Positions 12,653 through 25,600 of a stretch of DNA of 64,000 bases are shown one piece after another. Made by a program: the position numbers and the translations under genes. Under the pieces are notes generated by a model that was given only the letters and a program-made list of their open reading frames with translations, was not told the DNA's origin and did no database searches. The DNA lies in the NCBI GenBank assembly GCA_027922465.2, contig BQMF02000002.1:1426001-1490000 (forward strand). The letters are read 5' to 3'. Positions within the stretch are counted from its first letter, which is position 1, and every line of letters starts with the position of its first letter. Source of the stretch: Turritopsis dohrnii. Its lineage: Eukaryota; Cnidaria; Hydrozoa; Anthoathecata; Oceaniidae.

Positions 12653-13514
12653 GTAAGTAATTTGTAGAACAAAACCATGTCATTTTTTGAAGTCCGACTT
12701 ATTTTTGTAATTGTATCAATTGAAGGTAAAGAAAAATACTTTAAAATCTGGTTCTTGTTTATATACAAAATTAGCGTGATTGGGAACCTAATTCGTTGAG
12801 CTCACAAAAAGCAATCTTGATACTTTGGTAGATTGAGAGAAGATTTCTTAAAATGTTGTGCGTTGATCACCATAGGGTTTTTATTTAAAGTTCTCTGTCC
12901 AATTGTTGATTTTATTGCCCCCTGCAGCAAGCATAACCGACTGAGGAGACATTGTAGTTTCACGAGATAGGCTAATGTCAGTTTTCGACTTTGTTCATCA
13001 TCTTTGTCATCATACTCTACCTTTTCCGTGTTGATGTTACACGCTGATATATTGTATACAATTATTCGCTGACTTTGTGCATTTTTTCCCGTTTCAAAGC
13101 ATGGTACTTTAGGTGGAAGACAGAATGTTTTTTCGTATCTTTTTCCTAATTTATTATTAAATTGTACTTTGTTATTTAGGAAGTTCGTATGGCAAAAATG
13201 CTTAGACGTTTTTGGATTTCTGCAAAAGCAAGAAATACATTAAAACCGGCTTTGGTTTTTCTTCGTTTTCTTACTGTCCAAACCTAACGGTTTTATGGAA
13301 TTTCGTTTCCTCCTCAGCTCCAACTAAGCGAAGCGACAAAAACTATAACAATAATAATAATAATTATAATAATTCTTTATATTTCGAGTTCCAAATATTA
13401 CATTGGCTCTTCTCCTGAAATAGCGTATGGAATTGTGCATGTGTGTTATATAAAAGAACGTGAAAAAACAAATTAACACAACATTAATTATCAATATTTC
13501 GTTTTATATAAAAG

Positions 13515-16393
13515 TCATTCAGAAATTGTTCTGGCAAGAGCCTTGTCGTAAAGGTATCTCTTGGATTTTCTGATGAAGTTTGTAAAATTACTTTCATTGT
13601 GTATGCTCAATGGTAAATCGTTGAATACTTTGCTAGTTATGTCTAGAAATGAGTTCTTAATATTTGACGTCGTTTAAAATTTCCTGCATTTCGTAGACGT
13701 TCATTTGGTTCACGAAATCGATTCTTTAGATGTTCAGGCCAGTGCTCATCGTAGATGTATTTGTATGCTATCTTTGCTGCTGAGAACTCCATTCTTTCTT
13801 TGATCGGAAGCCAGTTTAGGTTGACGGTGTTAGAAGTTCTACTATAGTGGTTGGTGACATAACTTGTTGCTGCATTCTGAAATTTTTGCAGCCGTTTCTT
13901 CAATTCTTCGGACGATTCCATGAATACGATGTTGCAGTAGTCAAGTTTAGTGAAGATCAACATTTCAGCTAAACTTTTCATCAGTTGGAATGGCGTGAAT
14001 CTTTTGATTTTTTTTTATCATTCTCAGCGTCGAATAACCGCAAGACAACAGCTTATTTATATGATCTTTTTATTGAAGTTTTTCATCAAAGATGACTCCA
14101 AGTATTTTCATCTTCTCTCTTTCTATTGTTTGTTCAAGGTGATTAATGGTATATGTGTTCGGATCACCGAGATTGTGTGCTTTGAACATGGCAGGCGTGA
14201 CTAATAACACAGGTTTTGTTTTGAGTTGGTTGAAGATCAGGTTGTTCTCTGTTGACCAGCTTGCAAGGGAGTTCAAGTCGTATTCGAGCAATCTCTAATG
14301 TTCTTATGCTTGTAGTGCTGATAGATGTTGGTATCATCTGCATATTGAAGGCACGTACTACAGACGTGGTTGAACATACTGGTTATGTAAAGGTTAAATA
14401 ACATCGGACCAAGAAAGCTTCCCTGTGGTACACCGTAGTTGATATCCTTGGTGGTAGACTTAATATCATCAATTTGAACAAATTGCTTACGTCCAGATAG
14501 ATAACTTTCTATTAGCTTAATCGCAGAGTTGGCAAAGTTGCGTTCTTTAAGTTTGATCAATAACAGCTGATGGTGTACGGTGTCAAAAGCGTTTGAGTAG
14601 TCTGCGAGGACAGCTAAGGTGATTTCGCTTCTTTTCATCGACTTCGTAATATCGTCTTTCATTCTTAGTAGCAGCGAAGTTGTAGAATGTCCCTTTCGGA
14701 AACCTGACTGCGTGTCCTTGTAGATGTTAAGATTTTCGATGTATTTTGTTGTTTGTCGTAGGATTACCCTCTCGAAGACTTTTGACAGAATGGGTAGAAC
14801 AGATATTGGGCGGAAGTCTTGTGGTGCTTGAGGATGTTCTACCTTTGGAATTGGACACACTCGACTGATTTTCCAATTGGATGGGAATACTGACTTGGCG
14901 ATGCAGTTATTGATGATGTTAGTGATTGGTGATACCAGGGAATCTTTTACAGGTTTAAGAAACTTGACTGGTATATTATCGTGTCCAGTGGAGCAGTCGT
15001 TACAAAGTTGTTGAAGCTCTCCTTCTATATCTTTAGTAGTAACAGGATTGATTTTGAAAGTGTTGTTTTGGTCGGGAGTATTTACATGATCTATTGGTAC
15101 TTCTTTTACGGTGGATATTGATTCGGCAAGGGCGGTGTAATAATCATTGAGCGCTTCCGGATCGAACTTTATTTTTTTTGCACTGGGTGACCGTATCCGA
15201 TGCATTGTTTGCCAGAATTCTTTCGGTTTCTTTGACGAAAGAGCTGCTTTTGTAAAGTTCCTTTTTGCTGATTTGATTACTTATTTCAGTTTATTTCGAG
15301 CTGCTCTGAAATTCTGCCATCCCTCTTCTTCTTGTGTTCGATGGGCAACGTCACGAAGTGTGTCTCTTTCGTTTTGGAGTAGAGTTATTTCTGGGTTTTT
15401 CATCCAGGGAGCAGGAGGACGAGTAATCTTTGTGCGCTTAAGTGGAGCATGTTCATCAATACATGTGGTGATTAGATCATTCAGGACTGATATTTGATCT
15501 TCGGGATTATCAAATGCATAGATAAGGTTCAGAGGCAGACGACTGAAATCAGTAATGTAGTCATGTAAATTAAAGTTCTTTTCATTGCGTATATATTTGA
15601 ATCTTTGTTCGTATCGCTCTTTCCGTATGTTGGCTGTAATAAACGGTGCATCATGGTCGCTTATTGTGTCAGTGGGGAGGACACCATGCCTAGATACTTT
15701 TGATGGAAAGTTTGTCATGACATGATCAATAAGCGATTTCCCCTCTCTTGTCGGTTCAGTGATGTGTTGAGTAAGGTTATAACACTGTAGGATATCAAGA
15801 TATGTTGTGGTCGATTGTAATTGCTGTTCCTGAGGTTCTAGCAGGTTAATGTTGAGGTCACCGGTAATAATCAGAGGCCCTAGCCATTTTGTATGAACTT
15901 CTGCAATGGTACGATCAAATTTTTCTAGCCAGATTCTTTTATCCTCCTCAACTGAACTTGGTTGGTAAAACGTACCAAGGAGAAAGGAACTGTTCTTGTT
16001 TTTTACAGCAACTTCTATCCATAGGTGTTCTAGGTCGGAATCGATGTTATTGAGATCGTTGAAAACTTTGAATTTGATATGATTTTTGACAAAAATTCCG
16101 ACGCAACCACCTCGTCTTTCACCTCGATTTTTGTAGATGAGTTGATAATCTGGTATTTGAACGTACTTTAGGAGATTCTCATCATTTTTTAGCCAGGTTT
16201 CGGATAAAGAAATAATGCCAAAATTGTGAGTGTTCATGAATATTTGAAATTCATCAAAAGTTGAGCAAATAGATCGAGTATTGAGATGAGCTACATACCA
16301 GTGGTTGAGATTGATTTGATGATCATGTTGGCGATTAATCTGTAATTCTGTTAGAGAGGAATCAGTGGCGTTTAGGTCTACCATACTTCTCAT
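13515..16393 (-). pseudogene. LINE ORF2: endonuclease and reverse transcriptase, broken
   Basis: Residues 1-370 (16393 down to 15281) form an exonuclease-endonuclease-phosphatase fold nuclease: NTRSICSTFDEF, SETWL, GDLNINLLEP and the closing SDHDAPF. An in-frame TAA at 15281 interrupts it, but the frame continues into 14273-15205. That part has the RT motifs DFRPISVLP, FRKGHSTTS, ADYSNAFDTVHH, GVPQGSFLGP and the catalytic YADD. Frameshifts near 14290 and 14000 and a stop near 14070 separate the thumb and C-terminal parts; the last part (13643-13981 onward) ends near 13515. The element cannot encode an intact polyprotein. The family uses the nuclease to nick target DNA and the RT to copy its RNA at the nick. 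Confidence 0.85.
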
Positions 16394-16429
16394 GTCATGG
16401 AAAGGAAGTGAATACCCTATACAATTATG

Positions 16430-16630
16430 TCAATTCCAAGACTGTCTTGCAATTTGGTGTTCGATTTTGGTTACACATTTAGAATGCGATGACTGAAAGC
16501 AAATTTCACATACGTGTGTTTTTTGGTTGCCTTTTATTGTTTTGACGCATTGTGGGCACTTCGGTGCTGGTCCGAGATTTGATTCGATATCGCCATATAT
16601 TAGAAGACGAAACGTACAGTCATGATTGTG
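16430..16630 (-). pseudogene. LINE ORF1 remnant: 2A-like motif followed by PHD-type zinc finger
   Basis: The minus frame reads LLIYGDIESNLGP, then CPQC, CEIC and SHSKC (a Cys4-His-Cys type finger), ending in TGA at 16430-16432. The first part resembles the 2A consensus D-I/V-E-x-N-P-G-P with Pro to Leu at the sixth place. 2A sequences known in CR1-type LINEs are placed in the same way before the finger or nuclease. ORF2 begins about 40 bases further on. Confidence 0.6.
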
Positions 16631-16960
16631 ATAAGAAATTGGTGTCTTTCTTAACAGCCGGCATTTTTTTCAGCAAGTTAGATTCGGTTGTAAATAACCA
16701 TCTGCCGCGACACCAACCACAAAAATTGATAGGCTTGTTAATATAAATGAAGTTCTTCTTTTAAATATCTTTGTTTATCATCAAAATCAACCACGACAAA
16801 GGTCCAATTAGCTCCTGCTCCAGTCGTATTCGAGATTTGAGGTAAATTGTCGACAATTTAAGTAGTTTTTATCCGTATTTGTAATAAAAAACACCAGAAA
16901 TATGAAGCGACAAAAACGCTTCCTTTGCCGAAGAAGCCTTTGCAGTGTTAAAAAAAAAAA

Positions 16961-17070
16961 CAGTGGGCAAATTTGTCCGAACATCACTGTGAAGGAGTAC
17001 ATATCTGCAGAAATGTACACTCTAGTTAATGCTTTCCATCGCAGTGATTTTTTATGCTTTTTTGCCCACT
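16961..17070. repeat. Small MITE, CAGTGGGCAAA family, copy 3
   Basis: The ends CAGTGGGCAAATTTGT and TTTTTGCCCACT are inverted, and internal CGCAGTGATTTTTTATGC matches copies at 4253-4372 and 4781-4900. It lies in the intron just before the second recognised exon of gene A. Confidence 0.65.
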
Positions 17071-17195
17071 AACAAGTGTTATTATATAGAACGCCTTTAA
17101 AGGAGAGACTTGATGCTTGTTATGTACCTTCAAGTCCATTTCTTTCAAACGGTTTATAACTTAATTGAATAATGCATTGTTAACAAATGTTTCAG

Positions 17196-17578
17196 GTTCG
17201 ATTCATTTCAATGATTGTCCAGAGGAACCGATTGTCCCGATATTTTTAATTGTCAACGGAATCATACTTATCATCCATATCATGTTAATATTGTTGATGT
17301 TGGTATTTCATGAGCGTCCTTGTGTTGGAACATCATTAATATTTGCAAACATCGTCATTGTGCTATTTTTGGTGGGTTGGAACATCGCTGGTTACGCTAT
17401 TACCAAGTCAGTATCAAAAGAAAGTTGTCATAAAAATGTTATTGATACTGTTTATATGATTACGATATCAGTTATTGTTGTGTTCGTTGAATGTGTCGGC
17501 GGATTATGTCTGTCTTGTTTTACTCCGCGGAATAACACCAGCGTTGATGATTTCACGACCATGGATGATGGCTATTAG
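17196..17578 (+). CDS. TMEM272-like protein A, last exon
   Basis: Acceptor TTTCAG at 17190-17195, phase 1, stop TAG at 17576-17578. The sequence opens SIHFNDCPEEPIVPIFL, the family's CP..P.IPI block just before the second helix, and carries helices two to four (around VNGIILIIHIMLILL, FANIVIVLFLVGWNIAGYAI and YMITISVIVVFVECVGG). The short polar tail ends DDFTTMDDGY. The GWNIAG segment in helix three is shared with paralogue B. Length and topology suit a TMEM272-like four-pass membrane protein. The intron before it is 4.5 kb and holds a LINE and a MITE. Confidence 0.8.
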
Positions 17579-18390
17579 CGGGATTCGGAAAAATCATGTT
17601 TTTTTTACACGAAACTATTTATTCTATAGATTTGCTGGGAATTATATACAACTTAGTAGAGTTGTTTGTGAATTTTTCCCTTCAAAGTCATTAGAAACTT
17701 CACATCAACACTTGAAATAAGCATGCAAAGTAGTAATGTTTCTTTTGATAAAAGAAAAGGCTTCAAATCTCTAAAGTAAATTTTAAGTTGAATAGTTTTA
17801 AAACAATTGTTACTAGTAATTGATTATTTTCGTGCAACAAGCTTGTCTATTTTACAAAGCTGCCCAATGATTTTGCTTTCTGAAATGTTGTATTTGTATT
17901 TCTAAAATATTTATACAGGATTGTCGTTTCAGTAAATACATGTATCTACAATGCAAAACAACTGCTTTCCAAACGTTCAGGAAAAACAAAATGTCTAACT
18001 GAACAGTTTGTAATCGGCAATTTTAAATGAAATATAGCCATTAAAAATCCAATTATTTGATTGTAGATTCTGCCTATAAAAAGTATATATACCCATAAAG
18101 TCCAAAATGAACACATATTCACATATTCAGCTGAAGATTGAAGTTTGTGGTTTAGATTGATTGACAACACAGGATATGTAGTATTTCAAGCAGACAGCCA
18201 TATTGCAATGTGTCTTGATTAGAGTAATGTTCGTTGTAAAAAAGGTTGTTTGTTATTGGTAACACTGACAATATCTTACAGAAATCTTGTGGATATAAGC
18301 ACCATCGAAACAACTCTCAACGATAACCATACTAACAAAACTGCTATATTATGATTATCAATACAGAACTTTAAGGGATTTCCATGAAAT

Positions 18391-18492
18391 CCATAAAAAG
18401 CAACCAAAGTATTCTTTATTATCAATGATAATCAACAGAATCTCACCCTTTTCATGCGTCATTATTGTGAAAAAGGAGGGGAGCAATAATTT
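18391..18492 (+). other. 3' flank block shared with paralogue B
   Basis: Sequence around TTCTTTATTATCA, CCCTTTTCATG and GTCATTATTGTGAAAAA matches 59839-59965 downstream of gene B at similar order and spacing. This supports a segmental duplication that includes the 3' flank. Between 17579 and 18390 nothing else is recognised. Confidence 0.5.
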
Positions 18493-19099
18493 CAATTTCA
18501 AAACCGTGACATCACGACATAAGAACGGTGAGAGGGAGGGGCGTTGTCTCTGCCAACAGTGACATCATGTAGGGGAGGGGGATGGTCTTACGGCGTACCC
18601 TTTAAAACTGTTTAAACCTGTAATGTAATCACTGAAACGTCCGCATTTATTGCTGTAAAAGAAAATGGTGGAGTTGTCAAAACAGGTAACGATGCGATCA
18701 CTTGACCACAACTATGCTGGTTCGAATGCTATCACGAACCATCTCTGTGAAGTTACAAATGAAGATTTCAATCCAATTGCGTTATGTTGCAGTTTTTATG
18801 TTTTTTTTTCAAAATAATATAACATTTTAAACAGGATGCCTTTAGCAGGCTTAAGGATTTCCTCCAAATTAGGAAAGTGTTGGCAAGTTTAGAAATACTT
18901 AAAGTAAATTCTATTCTTCGTTGTGTTAAAAAACCTTTAATTCCTACTAGAACATAAATTGATCAAGACGTACTCGATCATGATAATAGCCATAATAACT
19001 GCAACTCCCAAAAAAAACTTTGATACGTGACACAAAATAGTATAAAGTATGTAATTTAAAGGAACTGAATTTCGCAGTTTAAGGAGTCTTTCGCGGAAC

Positions 19100-19514
19100 T
19101 AGAAAAATTGCGACAAGGCATGAAACGCCCGAACTGCAGTTCAGATTTTTTGAGTAAAATCGAAGGAAGATCTAATATTGCTACCTTGCAACCCCATCGA
19201 GTGAGTGCAGGCAAGGAAATATTAATGCGTCGAAAAGCGAGTTATCGCTCAAATCTTTAGCTCTATCTCCTTTTTAAAGTTTGAATAAAGGTCAAAGTTG
19301 GGGAAAAGAAAAAACAATCATCATTTTCAAATGCCGTATATTTCTTATCAAATGTAGTGAAAAAATGATCCGGTCATCTTTTGAATAAGAACTAGTCGAA
19401 AATTAATGAGAATGACAGATATAATACTTTTATCCTGTTATCCTGAGTGATGAGTTTACTCATAAAATCTAAACTGCAGTTTGGGCGTTTCACGCCCTGC
19501 CGCAATTTCTCCTA
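19100..19514. mobile_element. 415-bp MITE with long terminal inverted repeats
   Basis: The left end runs TAGAAAAATTGCGACAAGGC, then ATGAAACGCC and GAACTGCAGTT. The right end is the inverted copy with few differences (TAGGAGAAATTGCGGCAGGG when reversed). The arms match over about 60 bases. No coding capacity. Confidence 0.75.
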
Positions 19515-20299
19515 TTTATTTCATAAAATCTTAGTCGATGTAATTCTGCTTACCTTAAATTTTTTCTTGGACGTTTTTCCCTTCTTCAATAATTAAGACT
19601 TCCCTACGATAATGCTTTTGCCACGTAGAAGCTTTTTCAGACCAAGGTTTTCTACGAAGAATTTCTTCGACTCCTTGAGTCACTGCTAAATAACAGACAT
19701 TACAAAAATGAAGATGAAAATTGCAACAAAAATTCAGATTTTTGCTTCGAAAAATCCATTACATGAATGTCGAAACAAGAGTGAGGTAGATATATCCACG
19801 TATATCTTTATAATGACAGATATTCCCATTGATACATTAGTACATAGATGTTCCGAGAAGAGGTCAGTAATGTTTCATATTAATATTTTGTCTCTAATAG
19901 CAATCAACAACTCTAAAACAAGACCTTGAAAAAATAATTCTATCATCGACGAAAATTTTCCATCTTTTTGCTCGAAGTTTATTTTCTTCTCCTCGATAAG
20001 TCTGGTTTTTCATAAGTAAATCCGTATAAGTATTTGAGTAATCGAGAGTAACTCACGCTTTATTGTTTTAAGCCGGCCAATGCCTCTTTAATAACAAATC
20101 GATGGCTTTATCATAGCATAAAATATTTTTTTTACAAGTGCACCGTGTCAAATCGGTTACATAAATATGTAACGTTACAAAAGCTTATACGTGCAATCTG
20201 AAATGACTATGATATAAAATTTGAAGAACAGGGAAGAAGTTAAAAGATGGCTTCATGTATTTGAATAACAACAAAATTGTGGAAAACCATTCTTTGATC

Positions 20300-20424
20300 T
20301 CTCCGAAAGGAAAAGCGCACTACAGACACACGGACCTGGAAGGGCTGCTACACACTTTCTAAACACATCTTGATATGTGAGGAACACTTTCCGTTGAATG
20401 CTTTGACACAAGTGTCGAGGTAAA
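20300..20424 (+). pseudogene. Possible THAP-type zinc-finger remnant
   Basis: One frame reads WKGCYTLSKHILICEEHFPLN, recalling the end of a THAP finger (Trp, then C-x2-H-F). The N-terminal cysteine pair is not visible, a TAA follows at once and no transposase is attached. It could be a fragment of a P-element-like transposase or chance. Confidence 0.25.
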
Positions 20425-21609
20425 AAGACGATTTCAATCGTATGGTATGAATAAAATAATGTTCTATTAGCTTTAAAAATTATTCTAGGTTATTATTTTG
20501 AGGGAATTTCCTAAATTTTAGGAAAACTTAAATTGCCTAGAAATTAACTTCCTGGTTCTATTCTTTCAGTGTTTCTTCAGTGTTTCTACACGTCGACAAG
20601 GAATGACGTTGAACCAAGTTCAGCACTACGAAGTCAACCACACAAGTTCATCACAGGCAAAGTAAAGAAAACCTAAAAATTATTTTTCGTGAAAAATACC
20701 ATCTCAAATGTTTACTTGCGTACATTGGATAAAGAAAACCAAATAAAAAAAGCTTAAACTGCGCACTACCGAAAGGCCCCGAAGAGAGAAAATCATTGAA
20801 AATTGGCAGGCCGAAATAAGAAATTGAATTTCTGCTTACCAAGTTCCTCTGTTTCATGTTCTTTTTCTTCTTCTTCTTCCCTCTTTTCTTGAATACGTAA
20901 TATTCATGTAAGGTTCAAGTCATCGTTTTATGTTTACTTTCCCTGAATCCGACCTATGCTCCATTTAGCGATGGAAAAGTTTTCCGAACCATTTTTACCA
21001 CGCAGGACAAAATTACGCTTCTCACGTTACTGATAATACGATCACGCACTCAGAAAGCAAATCGTTGATAGGCTGTGTATTTATAAGCACTGTAGCTTAC
21101 AGTAGCCAACTGTACCCATTCAAAGCAAATAAACAAATCAATAACAACATCTTTAAAAGGTATACTATCCCGCGTAGGTGGTAAAATATAGCTTTCCTTA
21201 TCTTATATGTTGACTAATTCAGATAATAAATATTCCTTCAGCGAAATAACGCTGCTCTAAGTAAGAATCATTGATCATATTAAGATTGTTTTATGATTTT
21301 CATTAGGATCTGGGGGTAATAAGGATGGTGAATTACTACAGTTTTACTGTAAATAGCCTTCTCTGTGAAACAACGATCTACTCTCTGACGTCATATGCAG
21401 CAATTATGAGATTAGTTCGTTTTATCTTTCTTGTTCAAATAGTGGCACATATTGGTAAATTTTATGAAGTTATTTTGTGTTTTTCAACCGCTTTAGATTG
21501 AATTGGAAAAAAAGAATTATAAGAATTATATTTTTGTGTACAAAATTTAATATTTTGTTTATTTGGATAAGCCAAAGTTGTAAATTGACTGGAGGGAAGC
21601 TTTAAAACT

Positions 21610-21753
21610 GACAAGACAATAATATGGTATAACATAATATGGTATATTATATATGGTATACAATATGGCATATTGCAATATTTACGTTTGGTATTTCAAT
21701 AGTTTGTTTGGTATTGAATAGCTAGTTTGGTATTGCTCAAGTTTGCTTCAATG
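21610..21753. repeat. TATGGTA-rich low-complexity tract
   Basis: Repeated ATATGGTATA and TTTGGTATT units directly before the LTR element. The stretch from 20425 to here shows no gene. Confidence 0.4.
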
Positions 21754-21758
21754 CTTTG

Positions 21759-21843
21759 TGTTAGATGCGTGAGGCGCCATCTTTAGTTTATGTTTATATG
21801 GTCTCGGCGCCGGCACTTTGGTAGGCCTCTCCCGAATACAACA
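21759..21843 (+). repeat. 5' LTR, 85 bp
   Basis: Begins TGTTAGATGCG and ends GAATACAACA (TG...CA). It is identical to the 3' LTR except for C against T in CTCTCCCGAA/CTCTTCCGAA. Confidence 0.92.
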
Positions 21844-21862
21844 TGGCGCTGCGAGTTTGCAG
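21844..21862 (+). promoter_or_regulatory. Candidate primer binding site
   Basis: TGGCGCTGCGAG follows the 5' LTR directly. TGGC implies a tRNA ending GCCA, as in tRNA-Ser with discriminator G. The rest is close to, but not a perfect match for, the serine acceptor stem as I recall it. Confidence 0.5.
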
Positions 21863-22033
21863 ACGGACGCAGTGAAAAAAGAAGATAGCAAAACTGATAA
21901 AGAGCGAGGATAATCCTAGAAATTAGCGGAAGAGAGGAGATCCTCCCGATTGCGGAAGCAAGAGTAAATTCTTTCACACGCAGATAAGTGATTATTTTTA
22001 TTTCTGTGAATCTGTCTACCCAAGAGTGACAAG

Positions 22034-22685
22034 ATGTTTGGAGGGGACACAAACTTAATCGCACCTCCAAAGTTGGACCTTTCTGTGGACAGATACGCGG
22101 CTTTTAAGAGTTGGAAAGTCCGTTGGAATGATTTTAGCATACTCACTAGCACAGTCGTTCCAGTGTGCTATGCTGAGGTATTCCTTCGCAGAGGAAACCC
22201 AAAAGATCTATGAATCTTTAAATATTAATTCCCAAAATGTGGACGAAATAATTGCAGTTATAGAAATTTTTACAAGGGGAATAATCAATGAAACGTTAGA
22301 GAGGCATAATTTTAATTCAAGAAAACATCATGAGGGTGAAACATTCGACGAATTCCTGACGGAGATTAAAATTCAGAGCAAAAACTGCAATTTTTGCGCG
22401 GCCTGCAACGATAGCCTTGTCAGGGACCGAATTGTGTCTGGAATTAACGACGACCCACTTTGTAAAAAGCTTTTGTCTGAACCAAAACTCACTCTCAAAA
22501 AAGCAGAGGACATGTGCAGAGCGAACGAACAAGCTCAAATTGGCGCAGAAGCCCTCAAGGAAGAAACACAACCCTCGTCGTCGGCTTCAGCAGATGCCAT
22601 CCAACAAATTCGTCGTCAACGTTACTTCAAACCACCACCACGAGCAGTAAGTAAACACAGACCTTCCAAGCAGCCACCAGACTAA
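22034..22685 (+). pseudogene. gag remnant
   Basis: ATG at 22034 opens MFGGDTNLIAPPKLDLS. The capsid-like region continues in another frame from about 22140 to the stop at 22683-22685 (RWNDF, then ETQKIYESL, FDEFLTEIK and a Lys-rich end). A one-base shift near 22140 breaks it. The downstream knuckle begins in a third frame. Gag would form the particle that packages the RNA. Confidence 0.8.
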
Positions 22686-22699
22686 TGTCGCTTTTCCAC

Positions 22700-25600
22700 G
22701 CGCACTCACCCACGGGGCGCTCAAAACTGCCCTGCTTGGGGGAAAACATGCATGGCATGCAGCAAACGAAACCATTTCAAGGGGAGTATAGTATGTCGTA
22801 GGCAAATAAACAATGTTAATGATGAGGACAATTTAGATAACGATCTAGGATCCCTCTTTATCGGTAAAGTTGAGGAACAAGGGGGAAAGGACAACACATG
22901 GGAGATAGAGATGCCCACTAAAAAGGGACATATCACCTTTAAAATAGACACAGAGGCAGATGTGACAGTAATATTGGTGGAGAACTTAGCCCAGTTGGAC
23001 CTCAAAGTAAGTGACCTGAAACAGACACGGAAGAAGCTGAGCGGACCAGCAAACCAGTTATTACCGTGCCTGGGATACGCTTACGTAAACTTTCGATGGA
23101 ACGGAGAGGAGAGCCAGGAGATTGTGTACGTATGTAAAAACCTTGCGAAAGCCCTCTTGGGCAAACCGGCAATACGACATTTAAACATAGCCAAAGTGCA
23201 GACCACAGCTGATTATTTTTGCGGGGATGTAGAGAAAGAACTGAACAAAACTACAACAGAAGGAAGTAAATTCATTCATACATACCCAGAAGTGTTTACG
23301 GGCTTAGGTGATATCGTCGGTGAACCAATTCACATCAAGGTCAGTGAAAATGCCACTCCATATCGCATCACCACACCCCGCCACATTCCTATTCCACAAT
23401 TTGAAGCGGTCAAGGCAGAAATTAAACGCATGGAAAGTTTAGACGTTATTCGCAAAGTCGAAGAGCCCACAGAATAGTGCCACCCTGTAGTTATAGCTAA
23501 CAAACCAAACGGCAAAATTAGATTCTGCATTGACCTTACCAAATTGAATAAATGCGTTGAACGGGAACTTTACCAACTCGAATCTGTGGACGTAACCTTA
23601 GCACGAATCGGTCAGGAGGGCGTAATCATGAGTAAACTGGACGCAAATTCGGGATACTGGCAAATGAAACTTGATGAACAGTCCCAGTTATTAACCACAT
23701 TTATCACACCAATAGGACGTTATTGTTGCACCAGGGGACCGTTCGGATTAAGTACCATGCAAGAAATTTTCAACAAACGCATGGATACAATAATAGACGG
23801 TCTTGAGGGTGTAGCAAAGAGCACAGATGATTTCCTAGTATATGGAAAAACAGAGGAGCAACATAACGAAAGACTCCACAAGCTGCTACAACGTTTAAAA
23901 GAGGAGGGTGACACTCAACCGGGAAAAGTGCATCTTCAACAAAACTATAATAGAATTCCTCGGCCATATCATATCACCAGCAGGAGTCCGACCCAACTCT
24001 GACAAAGTCGATGCCATCACTAACTATCCGGCACCACAGAATATTACAGAGCTCCGACGATTCATGGGCATGGCCCAGCAACTCTCTAAATTCACAACCG
24101 AACTAGCATCAGCCTCGACACCTCTCCGCGATCTATTGTCGACAAAAAACGCGTGCTTGTGGACAACGGTCCACACAGAAGCATTCGAAAAGGTCAAGCG
24201 AATACTCGCATCACCAAGGGTCCTCCAACTCTATGATCCCACCAAACCAACAAATCTACGAGTCGATGGATGCAAGAAAAAAGGAGGCATCAGCGTAATA
24301 CTTTACCAACGACACAGCGGTGAATGGAGACCGGTAACTTGCGCATCACGATATTTAAAACCAGAGAAGCAGAACTACCACCCAATCGAAATAGAAATTC
24401 TAGCCATTACTTGGGGATGCCACAAAATGCATATGTACATACACGGACTTCCGTCTTTCAGCATACAAACGGATCATAAACCCCTGATACCAATTTTGAA
24501 TGATAAATCATTAACGGACATGTCCCCAAGAATACAGGACATGCGAATGAAACTTTTAAAATACACATTTGTGACGGAGCACGTACCAGGCAAAGATCTC
24601 ATTGATGCAGATGCCTTTTCGAGAGCACCAGCACAGAAACCAAAGATAGAAGATGACATTTTAGCACACGAAATAAACGCACATGTAAACGCTGTCATAG
24701 AGACATTACCAATCTCAAACGTCAAGTTGCAGGAACTCAAACGTCAAACCTCTACAGACAAGGAGTTGCAAGCACTGCAAAGAATCATAACAGCAGGATG
24801 GCCACAATCGAAACAGCTATGCCCACAGGAGTGCCAACAGTATTTTGATAGCAGACATGACATCACAGAGATTGAAGGAATCATGCTAAAAGGAAGCAGG
24901 ATAATCATTCCACGCCAGATGCGCACCAACGTTCCGAAGTTGATCCACACCGGGCACCAAGGAATCGAAAGATCGAAACGGAGGGCCATGCAGACTTGCT
25001 ACTAGCCGGAGACGAACAACGACATTCATGTTATGATTCAAAAGTGTTCAACTTGTGCAAAATATGCACCCAGCAAACAAAAACAACCACTCCTCACACC
25101 ACCGATGCCAACACGACCATGGCAGAAGATCGGCACAGACCTCTTTGAAGCATACGGTAAAACCTACATCGTCATAACTGATTACTACTCATTATGGCCA
25201 GAACTGTACCACCTGCGGCGAACCTAGGCGCTTGATGTAATTGAAGTAGCGAAAGATATATTCTCACGACACGGAGTCCCAGATGAGGTTTATTCAGACA
25301 ACGGATCTCAGTTCAAAGCGAGAGCCTTCAAAGATTTCGCAAAAGCATGGGGATTCCATCATACTACATCGAGCCCTCGATACCTTCGTTCAAATGGATT
25401 GGCGGAAGCGGCGGTGAAAATTACAAAGCACATGGTTAAGAAATGTGTCGACAGCCACCAGGACATCAAGGCAGGGCTGCTGGCTATCCGAAACAACGCA
25501 TTAAATTGCGGATCCAGTCCAGCGCAGTTATTGTACGGACGATCACTACAGGACCAACTGCCAACAATTCACCGAGACAACAGCAGCACCCACAAGCGCG

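Larger units (their letters stand above)
13345..16640 (-). mobile_element. CR1-like LINE with degenerate 2A motif and zinc finger, decayed
   Basis: Read on the minus strand it has a degenerate 2A-like motif (16568-16594), a Cys/His zinc finger, an endonuclease (15281-16393), a reverse transcriptase (14273-15205 onwards), a C-terminal FNDLPLSIH segment and an ATT-rich microsatellite tail at 13345-13377. It lies wholly within the intron of gene A, antisense to it. Its 5' end is undefined, probably truncated near 16640. Confidence 0.85.

Noticed and set aside
15147..15497. 116-codon plus-strand open frame
   Set aside because: Antisense to the LINE endonuclease and RT junction.
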